64,000 nt of DNA from Petaurus breviceps papuanus (Eukaryota > Chordata > Mammalia > Diprotodontia > Petauridae), in the NCBI GenBank assembly GCA_028583685.1, contig JAMXIF010000032.1:5436320-5500319 (forward strand), in the 5' to 3' direction. The number at the start of each line of letters is the position of its first letter. Position 1 is the first letter of the stretch. A program made the translations under genes and the position numbers. Of the stretch, positions 46,331 to 57,360 are shown piece after piece. The notes beneath the pieces were generated by a model. The model saw nothing but the letters and a program-made list of their open reading frames with translations, was not told the origin of the DNA and did not search any database.

Positions 46331-46481
46331 TTTTTAAAGCAATCGGGGTTAAGTAACTTGCTCAAGGTTACACGGCCAGTTATTTCTGGGTGTGGTGCTG
46401 AGTATCTGTGCCCAGATTTGATCCCCAGGTCATCCCGACACTGGAGCCGGTGCTCTTACTCACTGTGTTACCTGGCCGCCC
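46331..46481 (-). mobile_element. Free right-type monomer of the dimeric SINE
   Basis: Antisense single unit with 'ccagttatttctgggtgtgg' (right-monomer signature). TSD ctgtgaatttttt at 46318-46330 and 46482-46494. Confidence 0.88.
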
Positions 46482-46759
46482 CTGTGAATTTTTTAAATGT
46501 TAGAAAGGGACTCCAAAAAAGTTGAACCACTGCTAAATCATACTGTTCCTGACACTGTAATCTTTCATATACTAGAAGCACCATTGATCACTGGGCATTG
46601 CAAAAATACCAATAATCAGTCAATCAACAGGCTATCCTTAGATACTTACCTTGTACCTGGCACTGTGCTAAATTCCTGCAGTACAAAGAAAAAGCTAAAA
46701 CAGACCTTGTTCCTAAGAAGTTTATATTCTAGAGGGAGAGAATGAAAGTTTTAGATTAT

Positions 46760-46860
46760 AAGCTTCTTGAGGGCAGGGACTGCCTTTATATTAATTATAT
46801 CCCCAGTGCTTAGCACCTTGCCTAGCATATAGTAGGAGCTTACTAAAGTTTATTGGATTG
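46760..46860 (+). mobile_element. L2 3' end in opposite orientation
   Basis: 'ataagcttcttgagggcagg' and 'gcatatagtaggagcttact' read as a sense L2 3' end inside the antisense L2. Confidence 0.7.
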
Positions 46861-46918
46861 GAAATGACATGTTAAAAAAAATGACATGTTCAAATAAAAA
46901 TGACATGTTCAAAAATAA
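46861..46918. repeat. Triplicated short repeat around 'aaatgacatgtt'
   Basis: Three near-tandem copies of aaatgacatgtt(c)aaa with A-rich spacers. Confidence 0.85.
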
Positions 46919-47189
46919 ATACCAAGTAGGTGGAAGGTAACCTTAGAAGGGGTTTCCTGGAGGAGGTAGCACTTGAGTTGAGTCTTAAAAAGCAGTCTGG
47001 AGTTCTAAGAGTCAAAGGTTAGGAGGGAGAGCATCTCAGGTATGGATGAACAGGCCAGGGCAAAGGCACAGAGAATGGGAGATTGAGAAACTTTCGGGTA
47101 AATGTCCAAAGAATAGCAAGTAAGCCAGTATGGCTGCATCATAGAGTGTGTGGAGGGAAGTAGAATGTAAGAAGATTAGTAGAATGGGG

Positions 47190-47344
47190 TGACAGCTAGG
47201 TGGCCCAGTGAATAGACACTGACCCTGAAGTTGGGAGGACCTGAGTTCAAATACAGCCTCTAATACTTGCTACTTACTAGCTGAATGACCTTGGGCAAGT
47301 CACTTAACCCTAATTGCCTTGCCTTCTCCCCTCCAAAAAAAAAA
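47190..47344 (+). mobile_element. WSINE-like SINE in L2
   Basis: 'gacagctaggtggcccagtg', 'gaccttgggcaagtcactt', short A tail. TSD unclear. Confidence 0.85.
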
Positions 47345-47560
47345 AGATGGGAAGGGCTAAGTTGTGAGGAGATTTAAATGCCAAACAAAAGGCTTTATAT
47401 TTGTCCTGGAGGTAAAAGGGGAGCCATTGGAGTTTTTTGAGGGGGCAGGACATAACATAGTCAGATATAAGCATTAGGAAAATCACTGGCAGTTGAATAG
47501 AAGATAGATTGGGGAGGGTGGAGAACTTAGGCAGGGAGACTTTCACAAACAAAATATGGT

Positions 47561-49048
47561 TTTCTCTTCTCAAAAACCCTGTGTTAATATCCATATCTTC
47601 ATTCCAGGAAACAGAAGCTCAGAGAAATTGTTATTGATACATTTAAGACTAGAACCTAGGTCTCCTGATTCCTGGTTTAGTAGATGAGGCACATGCAGGA
47701 AGTTTGTAACAAAGTGTCTGGGGCACCAGAGAAGATTAGTTATAGGATGAAAAAAGAATCTGTAGCTGGGAGAGGAGGCAGGGATCTGCCAGCTGGAGGG
47801 CCAGCCCCAAGAAATGGAGGGGTGCCACTTACCCCAACCCATTCCCAGTGCTTCAGTTGGGTGTCATGTATCTCTTGAAGTGGGACACTGGAGTGGAAAG
47901 GCAAATGGGTGATCCTTAATAAAAATAGGCAGCCACAGTTGTTGTTTAAAAAGAAAGAAGGGTTAAAAGAAAACTATGTAAAACAAGAGAACGCTGAAAG
48001 CAAGAGGGCTTAGAGAGTAAGAAAAGCAATAATACCAGAAAGAGCATTATCTCTGAGATGGAAACCACATGACCAACAAGTACATTAAAAAAAACCACCT
48101 GATATAGTTTTTAAAAGCTGTTCATTTCCTGCAATTCAGTACTAGGAAGTAATTACATGAGTTACATGGGCCAAGGGGGAGGGAAAGAGGGAGGAAGCAG
48201 GAAGGGAGATCTATTTCCTTTCTGTTTTTTTTTTTTTTTTTAATAAATCCAGAGGCACAGTGCCTGGCACACAGTAGGAACTTTTGCTTGCTTGACTTGT
48301 TGCAAATAGGTCTTTTTATTGTCAGCAGTACTGAAGAGTTTAGAATGTAAAACTATAGTTTGTTTCTTTGTTTTTGCTGGAGACTAAAAGGGCAGGACTG
48401 GCTGAGTTTGGTCCATGAGATTCCTCCATCCTCTCTCAGCTAAATCAGAATGTACAGGTTGGGTGTGAGTCAATGGAAAGAGATGCATAATGGCTGATTC
48501 ACCCGGGGCTAATGTCTATTTCCTTACCTAAGAAATGAATCATTATTTTTATCAGTTGTTTCTTTTTTTAGTACTTACCTCTCATATCAAGGTAATTGTA
48601 CCAAACCAGGAAGAAAATCTCTCTGAATTTAAAAATCTCCCTTTAAAAACCTCCCCAGTCACCCACAAGCATTGCTCCACTAAAATACACACAGGTATTG
48701 AGTCTCACCTCCAGGGGGAGCTCTAATGTGAAACATAGAAGTCACCCCTTAGCTTCCAGTGTGAGTGACCTGGCAAAGGAATTCCAGCCAAGGAAGAAAT
48801 TCAAGGAAAAACATTTAGCTTTGGAGTTTGACTTCAGTAAGGAAACTATCAGGAATGGTACTCTGAAGTTTCGCTACAGACTTTCAGTTCAGTTTTGAAA
48901 CTCCTTTTGCATTTATGGGAAGGCAGGAAAGTACACAACGTAGGCAGTTTGACACTTCTCTACCAGGCTGCACAGAATTCAGGCATGTTGAGCAATTCAG
49001 GAGACAAATCTGCAACAGAAAATATTTGGGGAAGAAGGTAGTTTGGAT
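47561..49048. other. Mostly unassigned
   Basis: A short L2 3' fragment at about 48240-48300 ('cagtgcctggcacacagtag'), a T-run at 48223-48241, otherwise nothing recognised. Frames up to 90 codons have no domain. Confidence 0.45.
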
Positions 49049-49058
49049 GATTTAGCAT

Positions 49059-49285
49059 GCTGTTGTTCAGTTGTGTTTGATTGTTCATGACCCCATCTGG
49101 AATTTTCTTGGCAAAGATACTGGAGTGCTTTGCCATTTCCTTCTCTAGCTTGAGGCAACTGAGGGAAACAGGGTTAAGTGACTTATGCAGAGTCATCTAG
49201 TTAGTAAGTGTCTGAGTCTGAATTTGAACTCAGGTCTTCTTGACTCCTGGCCTGATACTCTATCCACTGCATCACCGCTGTTCTT
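49059..49285 (-). mobile_element. MAR1-type SINE with TSD
   Basis: Antisense copy. TSD gatttagcat / gatctagcat at 49049-49058 and 49286-49295. Confidence 0.9.
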
Positions 49286-49389
49286 GATCTAGCATAATAA
49301 GTACCCGTTACTTGACTCATTAAATTTTTCAAGGGCAAGTGCTAACTCTGGAAGCCTTAAAGAACTACATAAGTGTAGATTGTTATTCT

Positions 49390-49995
49390 ATTATTTATTT
49401 TTTTAAACATTCTATTTAATTCAATTTTTAGTTCCCAATTCTCTTCTATCCCTTTCCCATCCCCAACCTATTGAGAAGGCAAGAAAAACAAAACCTGTTT
49501 AAAATGTGTACAGTCAAGAAAAAGAAAATCCTACATTAGTCATGTCCAAGAGAAAACAAAAAAGAAAATACACTTCAATATGTACTCTGAGTCCATCAGC
49601 TCTCTGCCTGGAGGTAGATAGCCTGTTTCATTATGAGTCCTTTGGAAATGCCGTTTGTCTATATGTTGGTCAGGGTTCCTAGATCTTTCAAAGTTGTTTT
49701 GCCTTCACACTATTGTTATTGTGGTATAAATTGTTCTATTAGTTCTGCTCACTTCACTTTGCATCATTTTACACATGTTGTTCCAGGTTTTTCTGAAAGC
49801 AACCCCTTGAACATTTTTTTAATAGCATAATAATATTTCTTCACATCCATATACTATATCTTGTTTAACCATTCCTCAAATGATAAGCACCCTCTCATTT
49901 TTTCAATTCTTTGCTACCATAAAAGGAGTCACTATAAAAATTTTTGTACCTGTGGATCCTTTTCCTCTCTGATCTCTTTGGAGTATTGTTGTTCT
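49390..49995 (-). mobile_element. L1 3' end, antisense
   Basis: 3'UTR ('gaaggcaagaaaaacaaaac'), then ORF2 C-terminus antisense ('taatagcataataatatttc', 'tttaaccattcctcaaatga'). Confidence 0.8.
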
Positions 49996-50059
49996 GTTAT
50001 TGTTGTCAATATGACAAGAAGTTATGATTTCCTAGGTGTGGATAGGTACAAACATCAAT

Positions 50060-50440
50060 AACCTATAGTTGGAAAGAACTACTTAAAGCTCAAACAGATT
50101 ACTTGAATTGTCCATGGTCACACAATTAGAAATGTCCAAAGCAGAACTTGAATCTTCCTGAAACCAAGTCCATCAATGCTAGGATACCTCTCTATCTTTA
50201 TATTCCTTCAAAATTATTTTTCTTTTGGTCCAGAAAGACACATTAGTGTGGAGAAAACTCTATTAGTGTGGAAACTCCTTTCAAAGTACAGGTTGCCAAA
50301 TTCTATGTAATTTATAGTTTTAGAGAGTTACCTGGGGCCTTGAAAAGCTAAGCAACTTAACCTTGCTTAGGCATCTAGTAAATATCAGAATCCAGGTCTT
50401 CCTGTTTCTGCCTTCTATCTACTATATCACCCTGCCTCTT
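50060..50440 (-). mobile_element. Two antisense MIR-type fragments
   Basis: About 50060-50165 ('attgtccatggtcacacaat') and 50325-50440 ('aagctaagcaacttaacctt', 'gaatccaggtcttcctg'). Confidence 0.55.
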
Positions 50441-50559
50441 AAAAGCATTCCTACATTATTTCCCTCCCTGCATTGAGGATATTTTTTTAAAATCAGAGTA
50501 TCAATCTCCTTATAGATTTAACTGTTTCCTATTGAGCCAAGTTACCTCTATACTGTTAT

Positions 50560-50715
50560 AAAAAAGAAATATCTATAAATAAACAGATTCCAGGTGAATG
50601 AAAAAACATTTGGGAATGTAAAAGTACAAACAGAAAAAATACATACAAACAGAAAAGCTGAAGCAGTTCTTGCTTTCAAGCACTTCACATTCTGGTTGGG
50701 GAAAGAACTCATGTG
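50560..50715 (-). mobile_element. L2 3'-end-like fragment, antisense
   Basis: 'ttctggttggggaaagaact' after 'cttgctttcaagcacttcac' fits the antisense L2 3' region. Confidence 0.5.
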
Positions 50716-51030
50716 AGTTTCAGTTGCAAGTCAGATGGAAAGGTCCCATGGTCTTTAGGGTGTAGGAGCAAAGCAGATGGTAATTCATCATCTTTAATGC
50801 CATTCCCATTGACTAAAGCATATCTTTTCCTGATACTGAACCATTTGGCAGTATCAAGGATTTTAGTGGTAAGAATTTTCTTTTCCAGAGTCTCCAGTAT
50901 TTGTGGCTAGAGATAAGGAAGAGTGTCAGCAGTAATGTAAAATTCAAAAAGAAATGAGGGCCCTAGACTGTACATAAGGATCCTTCTGAGCCATATGGTA
51001 ATTAAAAAAAAAACAGATATGAACATTATC
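50716..51030. other. No recognised feature
   Basis: Nothing assignable. Confidence 0.4.
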
Positions 51031-51041
51031 TATAGTCTATT

Positions 51042-51315
51042 CTTTTGTTGTTCTGTCCTTTCAGTTGTGTCCAACTCTCTGTGACACAGTTTTGGGGTTT
51101 TCTTGGCACAGATACTGAACCAGTTTTCACAGATACTGATATGGTTTACCATTTTCTTCAGCTCATTTAACAGACAAGGAACTGAGGCAAACAGGGCTAA
51201 GTGAGTTGCCCAGGGTCACACAGCTAGTAAGTGTCTGAGGCTGGATTTGAACTCATGAAGATGAGTCTTCCTGATTCCAGGTTCAGTGATAGATAGCCAT
51301 CTAGCTATCCTACTG
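51042..51315 (-). mobile_element. MAR1-type SINE with TSD and internal duplication
   Basis: Antisense copy. TSD tatagtctatt / tatagtatatt at 51031-51041 and 51316-51326. A short internal duplication ('cacagatactga' appears twice, 51106-51135) is visible. Confidence 0.88.
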
Positions 51316-51799
51316 TATAGTATATTGTATTTTTATTGATATTTATTACTTTATTTGTTAATAAGTTATGAATATGAATGAATATAAATAGTGATTTGTT
51401 AGTATACACTTTATTATTATTTCCCGATTACACTTTAACGTGATACTGCTGCATTTGGGAATGCTATTTGACACCTTTGGTTTATAGCACCTGCAGAAAC
51501 AATTAGGTTGAAGCTTTCATTATAATAGAAAGAGATAACATGTATGGGGAAGTGGGAGTGGTGGGCCATAAAGGTATGGTTGATATTTTGGTTTCCAAAA
51601 TTTCAGGGATAATCATGGGGGTCATAAGAGGGCAGATTAATGCTAAAGACTCTACCATTGTGCCTTTCTTCTTGCTGAACTTTTTTTTTTCCTCTTGAGA
51701 CTAGATCTGTGATTCTACTGATACAGGGAACTCCCTCTACTAGTTCTGCAACTTAAGGTCTCAGAGAGTTTCGTCTGAAATTTATCACACTCTTTTTTT

Positions 51800-51960
51800 G
51801 TGCCAGTTATTCCTGTATATATCATTTCCCCCATTAGATTGCAAGTTACTTAAGAGAAGGGTCTATGTCATATCTATATTTGCTTCTCTGGCACCTAGTA
51901 CTGTAGTGCCTGGAGATAATAAGTGCTTAATTAATATTTGTTAAATTAGCTCATTAAGTT
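51800..51960 (+). mobile_element. LINE L2 3' end
   Basis: 'attagattgcaagttactta' and 'ataagtgcttaattaatatt'. Confidence 0.75.
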
Positions 51961-51971
51961 TTGTAAGTGGG

Positions 51972-52136
51972 GGGCAGCTAGGTGGCACAGTGAGTAAAGC
52001 GCCTGGCCCTGGAGTTGGGAGGACCCGAGTTCGGTTCCGGCCTGAGACACTTAACACCCACACAAAAATACTAGCAGTGTAACCTTGGGCAAGTTACTTA
52101 ACCCCAATTGCCCTCCAAAAGGCAAAAAAAAAAAGG
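51972..52136 (+). mobile_element. WSINE-like SINE, 'acccacacaaaaa' subfamily
   Basis: Little decayed; B-box-like 'gagttcggttccgg', then 'cacccacacaaaaatactag' and 'gcaagttacttaacccc'. TSD tttgtaagtggg at about 51960-51971 and 52137-52148. Confidence 0.92.
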
Positions 52137-52384
52137 TTTGTAAGTGGGAGGAACAGGACTTGTCCACCAGTTAAAGAAGGATATGGGCTAGGGAGAGAGA
52201 AAAGTCCAAAATGACTCCTTTTGTGAGCCTGGGTGTCATCCACAGAAATAGAGAAGTTGGGGAGAGGATCAGGTGTTTTGGGGAGATGTTAACAGATCTG
52301 TTTTGGACATGCTGGTCTCAAATTCATCCCCTGCCCTACTCTCACAGTCACTACTTTCCTGGTTTAGGGTCTCATAACCCCTTG

Positions 52385-52431
52385 ATTGATCTACTATAAT
52401 TGATATAATCTACTATAATTGATCTACTATA
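52385..52431. repeat. Short tandem repeat of 'tctactataattgat'
   Basis: About three head-to-tail copies of a 14-19-bp unit within L2. Confidence 0.8.
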
Positions 52432-52861
52432 ACAACCTCCCAATTGGTTTCTTGTGCTCTAATCTCTCCCTTTACCAATCTTCCACAAATTAATATATCT
52501 GATCCACAATTTAACCTTGTCATTTCCCTATTCATGAAACTTCTGTACCTCCATCTTGCCACTACATGAACTATAAACTTTGTTAGACTTTACAATCTGA
52601 CCTTAACCTACCTCTCCAGACTTATAGTACATTGTTTTCCTTCACTCATTCTATATTCCAGCCAAACTGGTCTGCTTACTGTTCCCTCATGCAAAACTTT
52701 TATATCTATTTTCCATACCTCTCCACAGGCTTTCTCCCATTCCCTCCTCACCTTTACCAAATAGAACACTTGTTTTCATTCAAGATTCAGTTAAGGTTCC
52801 TTCAACAGGAAGTCCCCAGTTGTTAGCACCTTTCCTCCATTATTACCCTCCCCCCCAATTA

Positions 52862-53165
52862 TTTCATGTATTTTAATTTTATTTTTTAAATTATTTTTGA
52901 AATGTGTATTTCTATCTTATGTTTTGACATCACCTTCATTTCTGAATATGCCTCACCCTACTGCCCTATCTGATGAGCCATCTCTTGTGACAAAGAAATT
53001 TTAAAAAATCAGTTAAGCAAAGCGAATGCATCAATTGAGTTTGGCAGTCTATGCAATGTTTCCCATTAATAATCTCCCTCCTCTGAAAAGAAGGGAGTGA
53101 GTTGTATTTTCTCATCTTTTTTTTTTTTTTCTGGGGCCATGCTTTGTCATCATAATTTTTGTATT
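52862..53165 (-). mobile_element. L1 3' end, antisense, inserted in L2
   Basis: 'gacatcaccttcatttctga', 'ggcagtctatgcaatgtttc', 'ctggggccatgctttgtcat'. Confidence 0.75.
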
Positions 53166-53394
53166 TCATTTTCTGTGTATTTTATCTCCACTCCTCCACA
53201 GGAATTGAAATTCCTTGAGGATGGGACAATTCTGTTTTTGTCTTGTATCCCTAGCACAGTGACTGGCACATTTTAGGTGTTTATGAAATGCTAGTTGAAT
53301 TAATAAATTAAAGGTCCCAGCAGGATACAGAGATAACGATATCCAGAAAACTATTGGAAATGTGAAACTGGAGCTAGTGGAAGAGGTAGACATA

Positions 53395-53560
53395 TAAGAT
53401 CACAGTATCAAGAGTTACAAGGGTCCTTAGAGATTATCTAATTCAAACTCCCCACTGTTACAGGTGAGAAAAATGAGATTTAGAGAAATTACATGGCTTG
53501 AAAGTCTAATACTTGTTCAGCATGGAATTGAGTATGAATTTGTGGAAATCGATCATAGTA
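53395..53560 (-). mobile_element. MIR-type fragment, antisense
   Basis: 'ttagagattatctaattcaa' and 'gagaaaaatgagatttagag'. Confidence 0.6.
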
Positions 53561-53924
53561 CCAAGTGAGAAAATATATAGAAAGAAGAGGCCCAAGGAGA
53601 GAAGTCTGGGGACACCCATGTTTAAAGTTCCGAGGTAGCATACAGAAAAGGCATCAGATTGCTCAGTTTTAAAATACAGGTAACAAAACCTTCTTTACCT
53701 CACAGGATTGTTATGAAAATAAAATGAGATGTATCTGAAGGCATTTTGATTTCCTTTCAAATTTATTTTATTTTTCATTTAATTGAGCTGAGAAGCTGGG
53801 AAATTTACATCTCTTTCTCTTAAACTTTTTGAAACACTTTCACATTCACTTAACTTTGTGAAGCAAAGATGTGGATTTATCTTCACTTTACAGAAAGAGA
53901 ATTGAACAATGTAAAATTCTGAAA

Positions 53925-54090
53925 TCATGGTATGATTTTAGGGTCAAAGGGCTGCTATCAAAATCCTAGCTCTACCCTTTACTAGCTGTGTGATTTGGGG
54001 CAAGCTGATAAATATATTCATTTGTAAATCGAGGGGGTTGGATTAGATTTTGTCTTTCAGATAGCTCTTAATTTGTGATACTAGGAAATA
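53925..54090 (+). mobile_element. MIR-type SINE
   Basis: 'ctagctgtgtgatttggggc' and 'gggttggattagattttgtc'. Confidence 0.65.
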
Positions 54091-54540
54091 TTAGTATTGT
54101 TTCTATAGAATTTCCTCAAAGGAAGGATAGTAAATTGAATAATGTATCTTACAAGTATTTTTTTGTTCCATAAAGAAAGTTACTTGTATTTTTTTTGGTT
54201 CAAAGCCTTTAAACAAAAGTTAATTATCTCTTTGTTTAAATAAATAAAACTTCTCAAATTTAAAGGAGACCTGGCCAATGAACCCAATCCTTATGAGCAT
54301 GTGCAGAGTGTTTGGCTGATGCAATCCCCATGTGGACTTTGGAGCATGGACAGTCATTCTGTAACTGATTGTAGTCTGCTGACCATGTGATAAAGAAGAT
54401 CCTTTTTGATTGGCTATGTAGCTAGAACTGAGAGCACATTTGAAAGGCATTAGTTGACCAGAACCTCTTCCTTCTCTTGTTCTGGCCAAGTGATGTTTGT
54501 AGGGTCTTTTGAAGGAACATGGTCATAAGAACTAGAATCA
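54091..54540. other. No recognised feature
   Basis: Nothing assignable; an 89-codon minus-strand frame has no domain. Confidence 0.4.
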
Positions 54541-54544
54541 TTGA

Positions 54545-54760
54545 CCAGTTCCCCCATTGAACAAATTTAACAAGTATTTTTTAAGTGCAAATAGTGCATG
54601 TGACAGGACATGGTTCCCTGCCTTCAGTATAGTAGGAGAGATAAACTATATATTCAGACAAGTACTATGCAAAAGAGGCACAAGTTAAGTGTTATAAGAG
54701 CTCATATTTTGGAAAAATCATTGAGATTGGGGGATGGGCAGAAGAACTAGATATGTGTGA
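54545..54760 (-). mobile_element. L2 3' end, antisense
   Basis: 'ttgaacaaatttaacaagta' and 'tggttccctgccttcagtat'. Confidence 0.6.
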
Positions 54761-54859
54761 AAATTGCCATGACTTTTAGAAATAGGAAAATGAGTTCTTC
54801 AAACTGTAGGTTAAATATGGGCTTGATTTCAATTCTTGGCAAAATCATAGAATATATAA

Positions 54860-55080
54860 TTTTGTTTTTTAAAATGTTATTGGTATCTTTTGTTTTTATA
54901 TCTTTCCAAATATATCCATTCACCCTATTGGCTTCTAATCCATTCCTTGCATTAAAGAGTTTAAAAAAGAAAGAAAAAGCCCAAAACATTTTGACAAAAT
55001 TAAGCAATATATCAATGAGCTTTTGACAATCTATGCGATGTTCTTCAGCCTTAGTTCCCCATCCCTGACAAGAGAGGAGA
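54860..55080 (-). mobile_element. L1 3'UTR fragment, antisense
   Basis: 'ttttgtttttatatctttcc', 'acaatctatgcgatgttctt'; same family as 39893-40246. Confidence 0.65.
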
Positions 55081-55114
55081 ACAGTGCATTTAGAATGCTG
55101 TTAAAGGGAAAGCT

Positions 55115-55345
55115 TGTAAGTGCTTAGAATGGGATGCATTGATTACTAAGAACCAGTATGGGCTCATCATGAGCAGATTATGCCAGAATAACCTCATTTC
55201 CTCTTTTGACAGGGTTACTAGATTGATATTATCTTGGAAATGCCATATATGTGGTAGAACTCCATTTTAGTTAGGCATCTGAAAATGTCTTTCACAATTA
55301 TGGACAATATAGAAAGATAAGGGTTTGATAATGACCTAGCTATAT
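55115..55345 (+). mobile_element. CR1/L3-type LINE reverse-transcriptase fragment
   Basis: Plus-strand translation near 55190-55240 gives 'CQNNLISSFDRVTRL', matching the CR1-clade RT segment CQTNLISFFDRVTRL. The following 'aggcatctgaaaatgtcttt' region corresponds to the decayed FSKAFDKV motif. Multiple stops. Confidence 0.75.
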
Positions 55346-55411
55346 TGAATCAGAATGGCTGATGGAGAAAATTCAAAGAATCTTGAATAATGGATTGATG
55401 TAAACCTGGAA

Positions 55412-55664
55412 GGGAGCAGCTAGGTGGTGCAATGGATAGAGAGGTCCAGACCTGAAGGCAGGAAAACCTCAGACATTTGACCTTAGACACTGACTTTGTG
55501 ACACTGGGTAAGTCACTTAATCCTGTTTGCCTCAGTTTCCTCATCTGTAAAATGAACTAGAGAAGGAAATGGCAAACCACTGCAATGTCTTTGCCAAGAA
55601 AACCCCAAAGGGTATCAGAAAGAGTTGGACACGATTGAAACAATACAACAACAACAGCAACAAC
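55412..55664 (+). mobile_element. MAR1-type SINE with TSD
   Basis: Head to (caa)n tail. TSD aaacctggaa at 55402-55411 and 55665-55674. Confidence 0.9.
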
Positions 55665-55769
55665 AAACCTGGAAAGAGGGCTCTAGTATTGTGCTATAGA
55701 ATCTCATTCTTGCTGCTATGGTGGTCAACACTTTCATCAATAACACCTACTTCTAGAGTTGGTGTGACC

Positions 55770-55850
55770 AAATAAGATGATATTTATAAAGTCCTTTGCA
55801 AACCTTAAAGTGCTATATAAAAGTTATTATTATTATTATTAATGATAATA
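55770..55850 (+). mobile_element. MIR 3' fragment with (TTA)n
   Basis: 'gatatttataaagtcctttg' and 'aaagtgctatataaaagtta'. Confidence 0.65.
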
Positions 55851-56106
55851 CCTTAAATTTCTGGTTTAAAACTATATAGTTCACTGTATGCTTGCTTACA
55901 TTCTTTAATATAGAGGTTGATTGGGTAGTATGTCCAAAATAACTTATAATCTGTTATTACAATATTATTTCAGTACTCAGGCAGTGAAATTACATGAAAT
56001 ATAGGGAAGCCCAGTGAAAGGGCATCTAGGGGCACAATGGATTGACACTGGACCTAGAGTCAGGAAGACCTGAGTTCATATCTGGCCTCAGATACTTGTG
56101 ACCCCT

Positions 56107-56555
56107 GGGAACTTTAAAATTGATTATAAGACATCAGAGACACTGGCAAAGGACTGCCCAGCATGGTGTGCTCATTTCAAAGAAGGTGCCATGTTCTATG
56201 AGAGAAGAATAGAAATAGTTCAAAAGAAAAATGAGATGTAGGGGCGGCCAGGTAGAACAGCGATTAAAAGCACCGGCTCCAGTGTCGGGATGACCTGGGG
56301 ATCGAATCTGGACTCAGATACTTAGCACCCACCCAGAAACACCTGGCCGTGTAACCTTGAGCAAGTTACTTAACCCTGATTGCTTTAAAAAAAAAAACAA
56401 GTTCATATATGGACTATTTGTGCCCAACCTGTGGTGGAACCTTCTGAGCTATATTGGTTTAATTTGGCACAGTCAGACATACTGTACCTTGACTCCAACC
56501 TAGTAATGTCATTTTGGTCCTCTTTGAGAAAAAAGGACAATAACCAACAACTAAG
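56107..56555 (+). mobile_element. RTE-type LINE 3' end
   Basis: 'actgcccagcatggtgtgct' and, after an inserted SINE, text encoding a Cys2His2-like end ('GLFVPNLWWNLLSYIGLIWHSQTYCT'-type region, decayed from CPTCGR..ARIGLISHSRTHC, across 56405-56485), closing with 'gtcctctttgagaaaaaagg'. This is the C-terminal end of an RTE-clade ORF as I know it. Confidence 0.7.
56241..56397 (+). mobile_element. Free left-type monomer of the dimeric SINE
   Basis: A single unit carrying 'cacccagaaacacctggcc' (left-monomer signature) with its own A tail, inserted into the RTE piece. TSD not clear. Confidence 0.85.
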
Positions 56556-56689
56556 GGACTAATTGAGTCTGGACAAGTCACTTAACTCTGTTTGCCTCAG
56601 TTTCCCCATCTGTAAAATGCATCTTTGCCAAGAAAACCCCATAAGAGGTTCTGGAGTCAGACACGACTGAACAACAAAGCCCAGTGAAA

Positions 56690-57360
56690 ACAGATCTCAT
56701 TCAATCCAGTGTGTTTTTGCAGAGATTTGCATGAAATATGTTTCTTACTCTACACTGTAGGTATTATGAAAAGAAAAAAATTATATAGAAGAAATTCCAC
56801 AAAGTCCTCTCAAATTAGAGATGGAAGCCCTGGACCTCAGATGGGAATTCATGTTGTAGTTTTTCATTAATGACAAACCATATTCAAAGAAGGGGAAGAG
56901 CAATTCATTTCCAAAATGGTAAGAATAGTGTGCAGTAGTGAAAAGAGCACTTTTTCTGTAGTCAGAAGATGTGGGTTCAAATGCTGGTTTTGCTACTTGC
57001 TACCTGTGTGGCCTTGAACAAATTATTTAATTTGAACTCTCCAGTCTTCAGTTTTGTCCAAGTCCTTACACCACAGACACAAAGCTTCTAGAATGGATGG
57101 AACACTGAAGATAGTAGCAGATAATAGGAAATCCCTATTTTTCTTTCCATCCATAAATTGGACTCTTCGGTAGTGATTGAAACCCAAGTCTTCTGTCTCT
57201 AAATTCTATATCCTTTCCACTGCACCATACTGCCTTCTAAAATGGGAGACAGAAGGAAGGAATAAACAAGTATTAAGTCCTCTTCCTTTTCCTGTATTCC
57301 ATTTCAATTTTATCAAGAGCTTTGAAAGTCTGTTAATCTGAACTAATTGAAAATATATAT
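56690..57360. other. Mostly unassigned; MIR-type pieces at 56925-57075 and 57160-57250
   Basis: 'cctgtgtggccttgaacaaa' (sense MIR) and 'tgaaacccaagtcttctgtc' (antisense). The rest is unassigned. Confidence 0.5.

Larger units (their letters stand above)
46618..47560 (-). mobile_element. LINE L2, antisense, with RT-C-terminal remnant
   Basis: Antisense 3' end at 46618-46740, then L2 body. The minus strand at 47350-47470 translates to 'LKKLQWLPFYLQDKYKAFCL', the L2 signature after the reverse transcriptase. Interrupted by a SINE at 47190-47344. Confidence 0.85.
52300..53305 (+). mobile_element. LINE L2, sense, split by L1 3' end
   Basis: 52440-52840 is L2 post-RT coding and 3'UTR text ('caacctcccaattggtttct', 'aggctttctcccattccctc'). 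53205-53305 is the L2 3' end ('aaattccttgaggatgggac'). Confidence 0.8.
56029..56680 (+). mobile_element. MAR1-type SINE split by an RTE 3' end
   Basis: Head 56029-56105 ('gcacaatggattgacactgg'), tail about 56560-56680 ('caagtcacttaactctgttt', 'gacacgactgaacaac'). The segment between is foreign. Confidence 0.8.
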
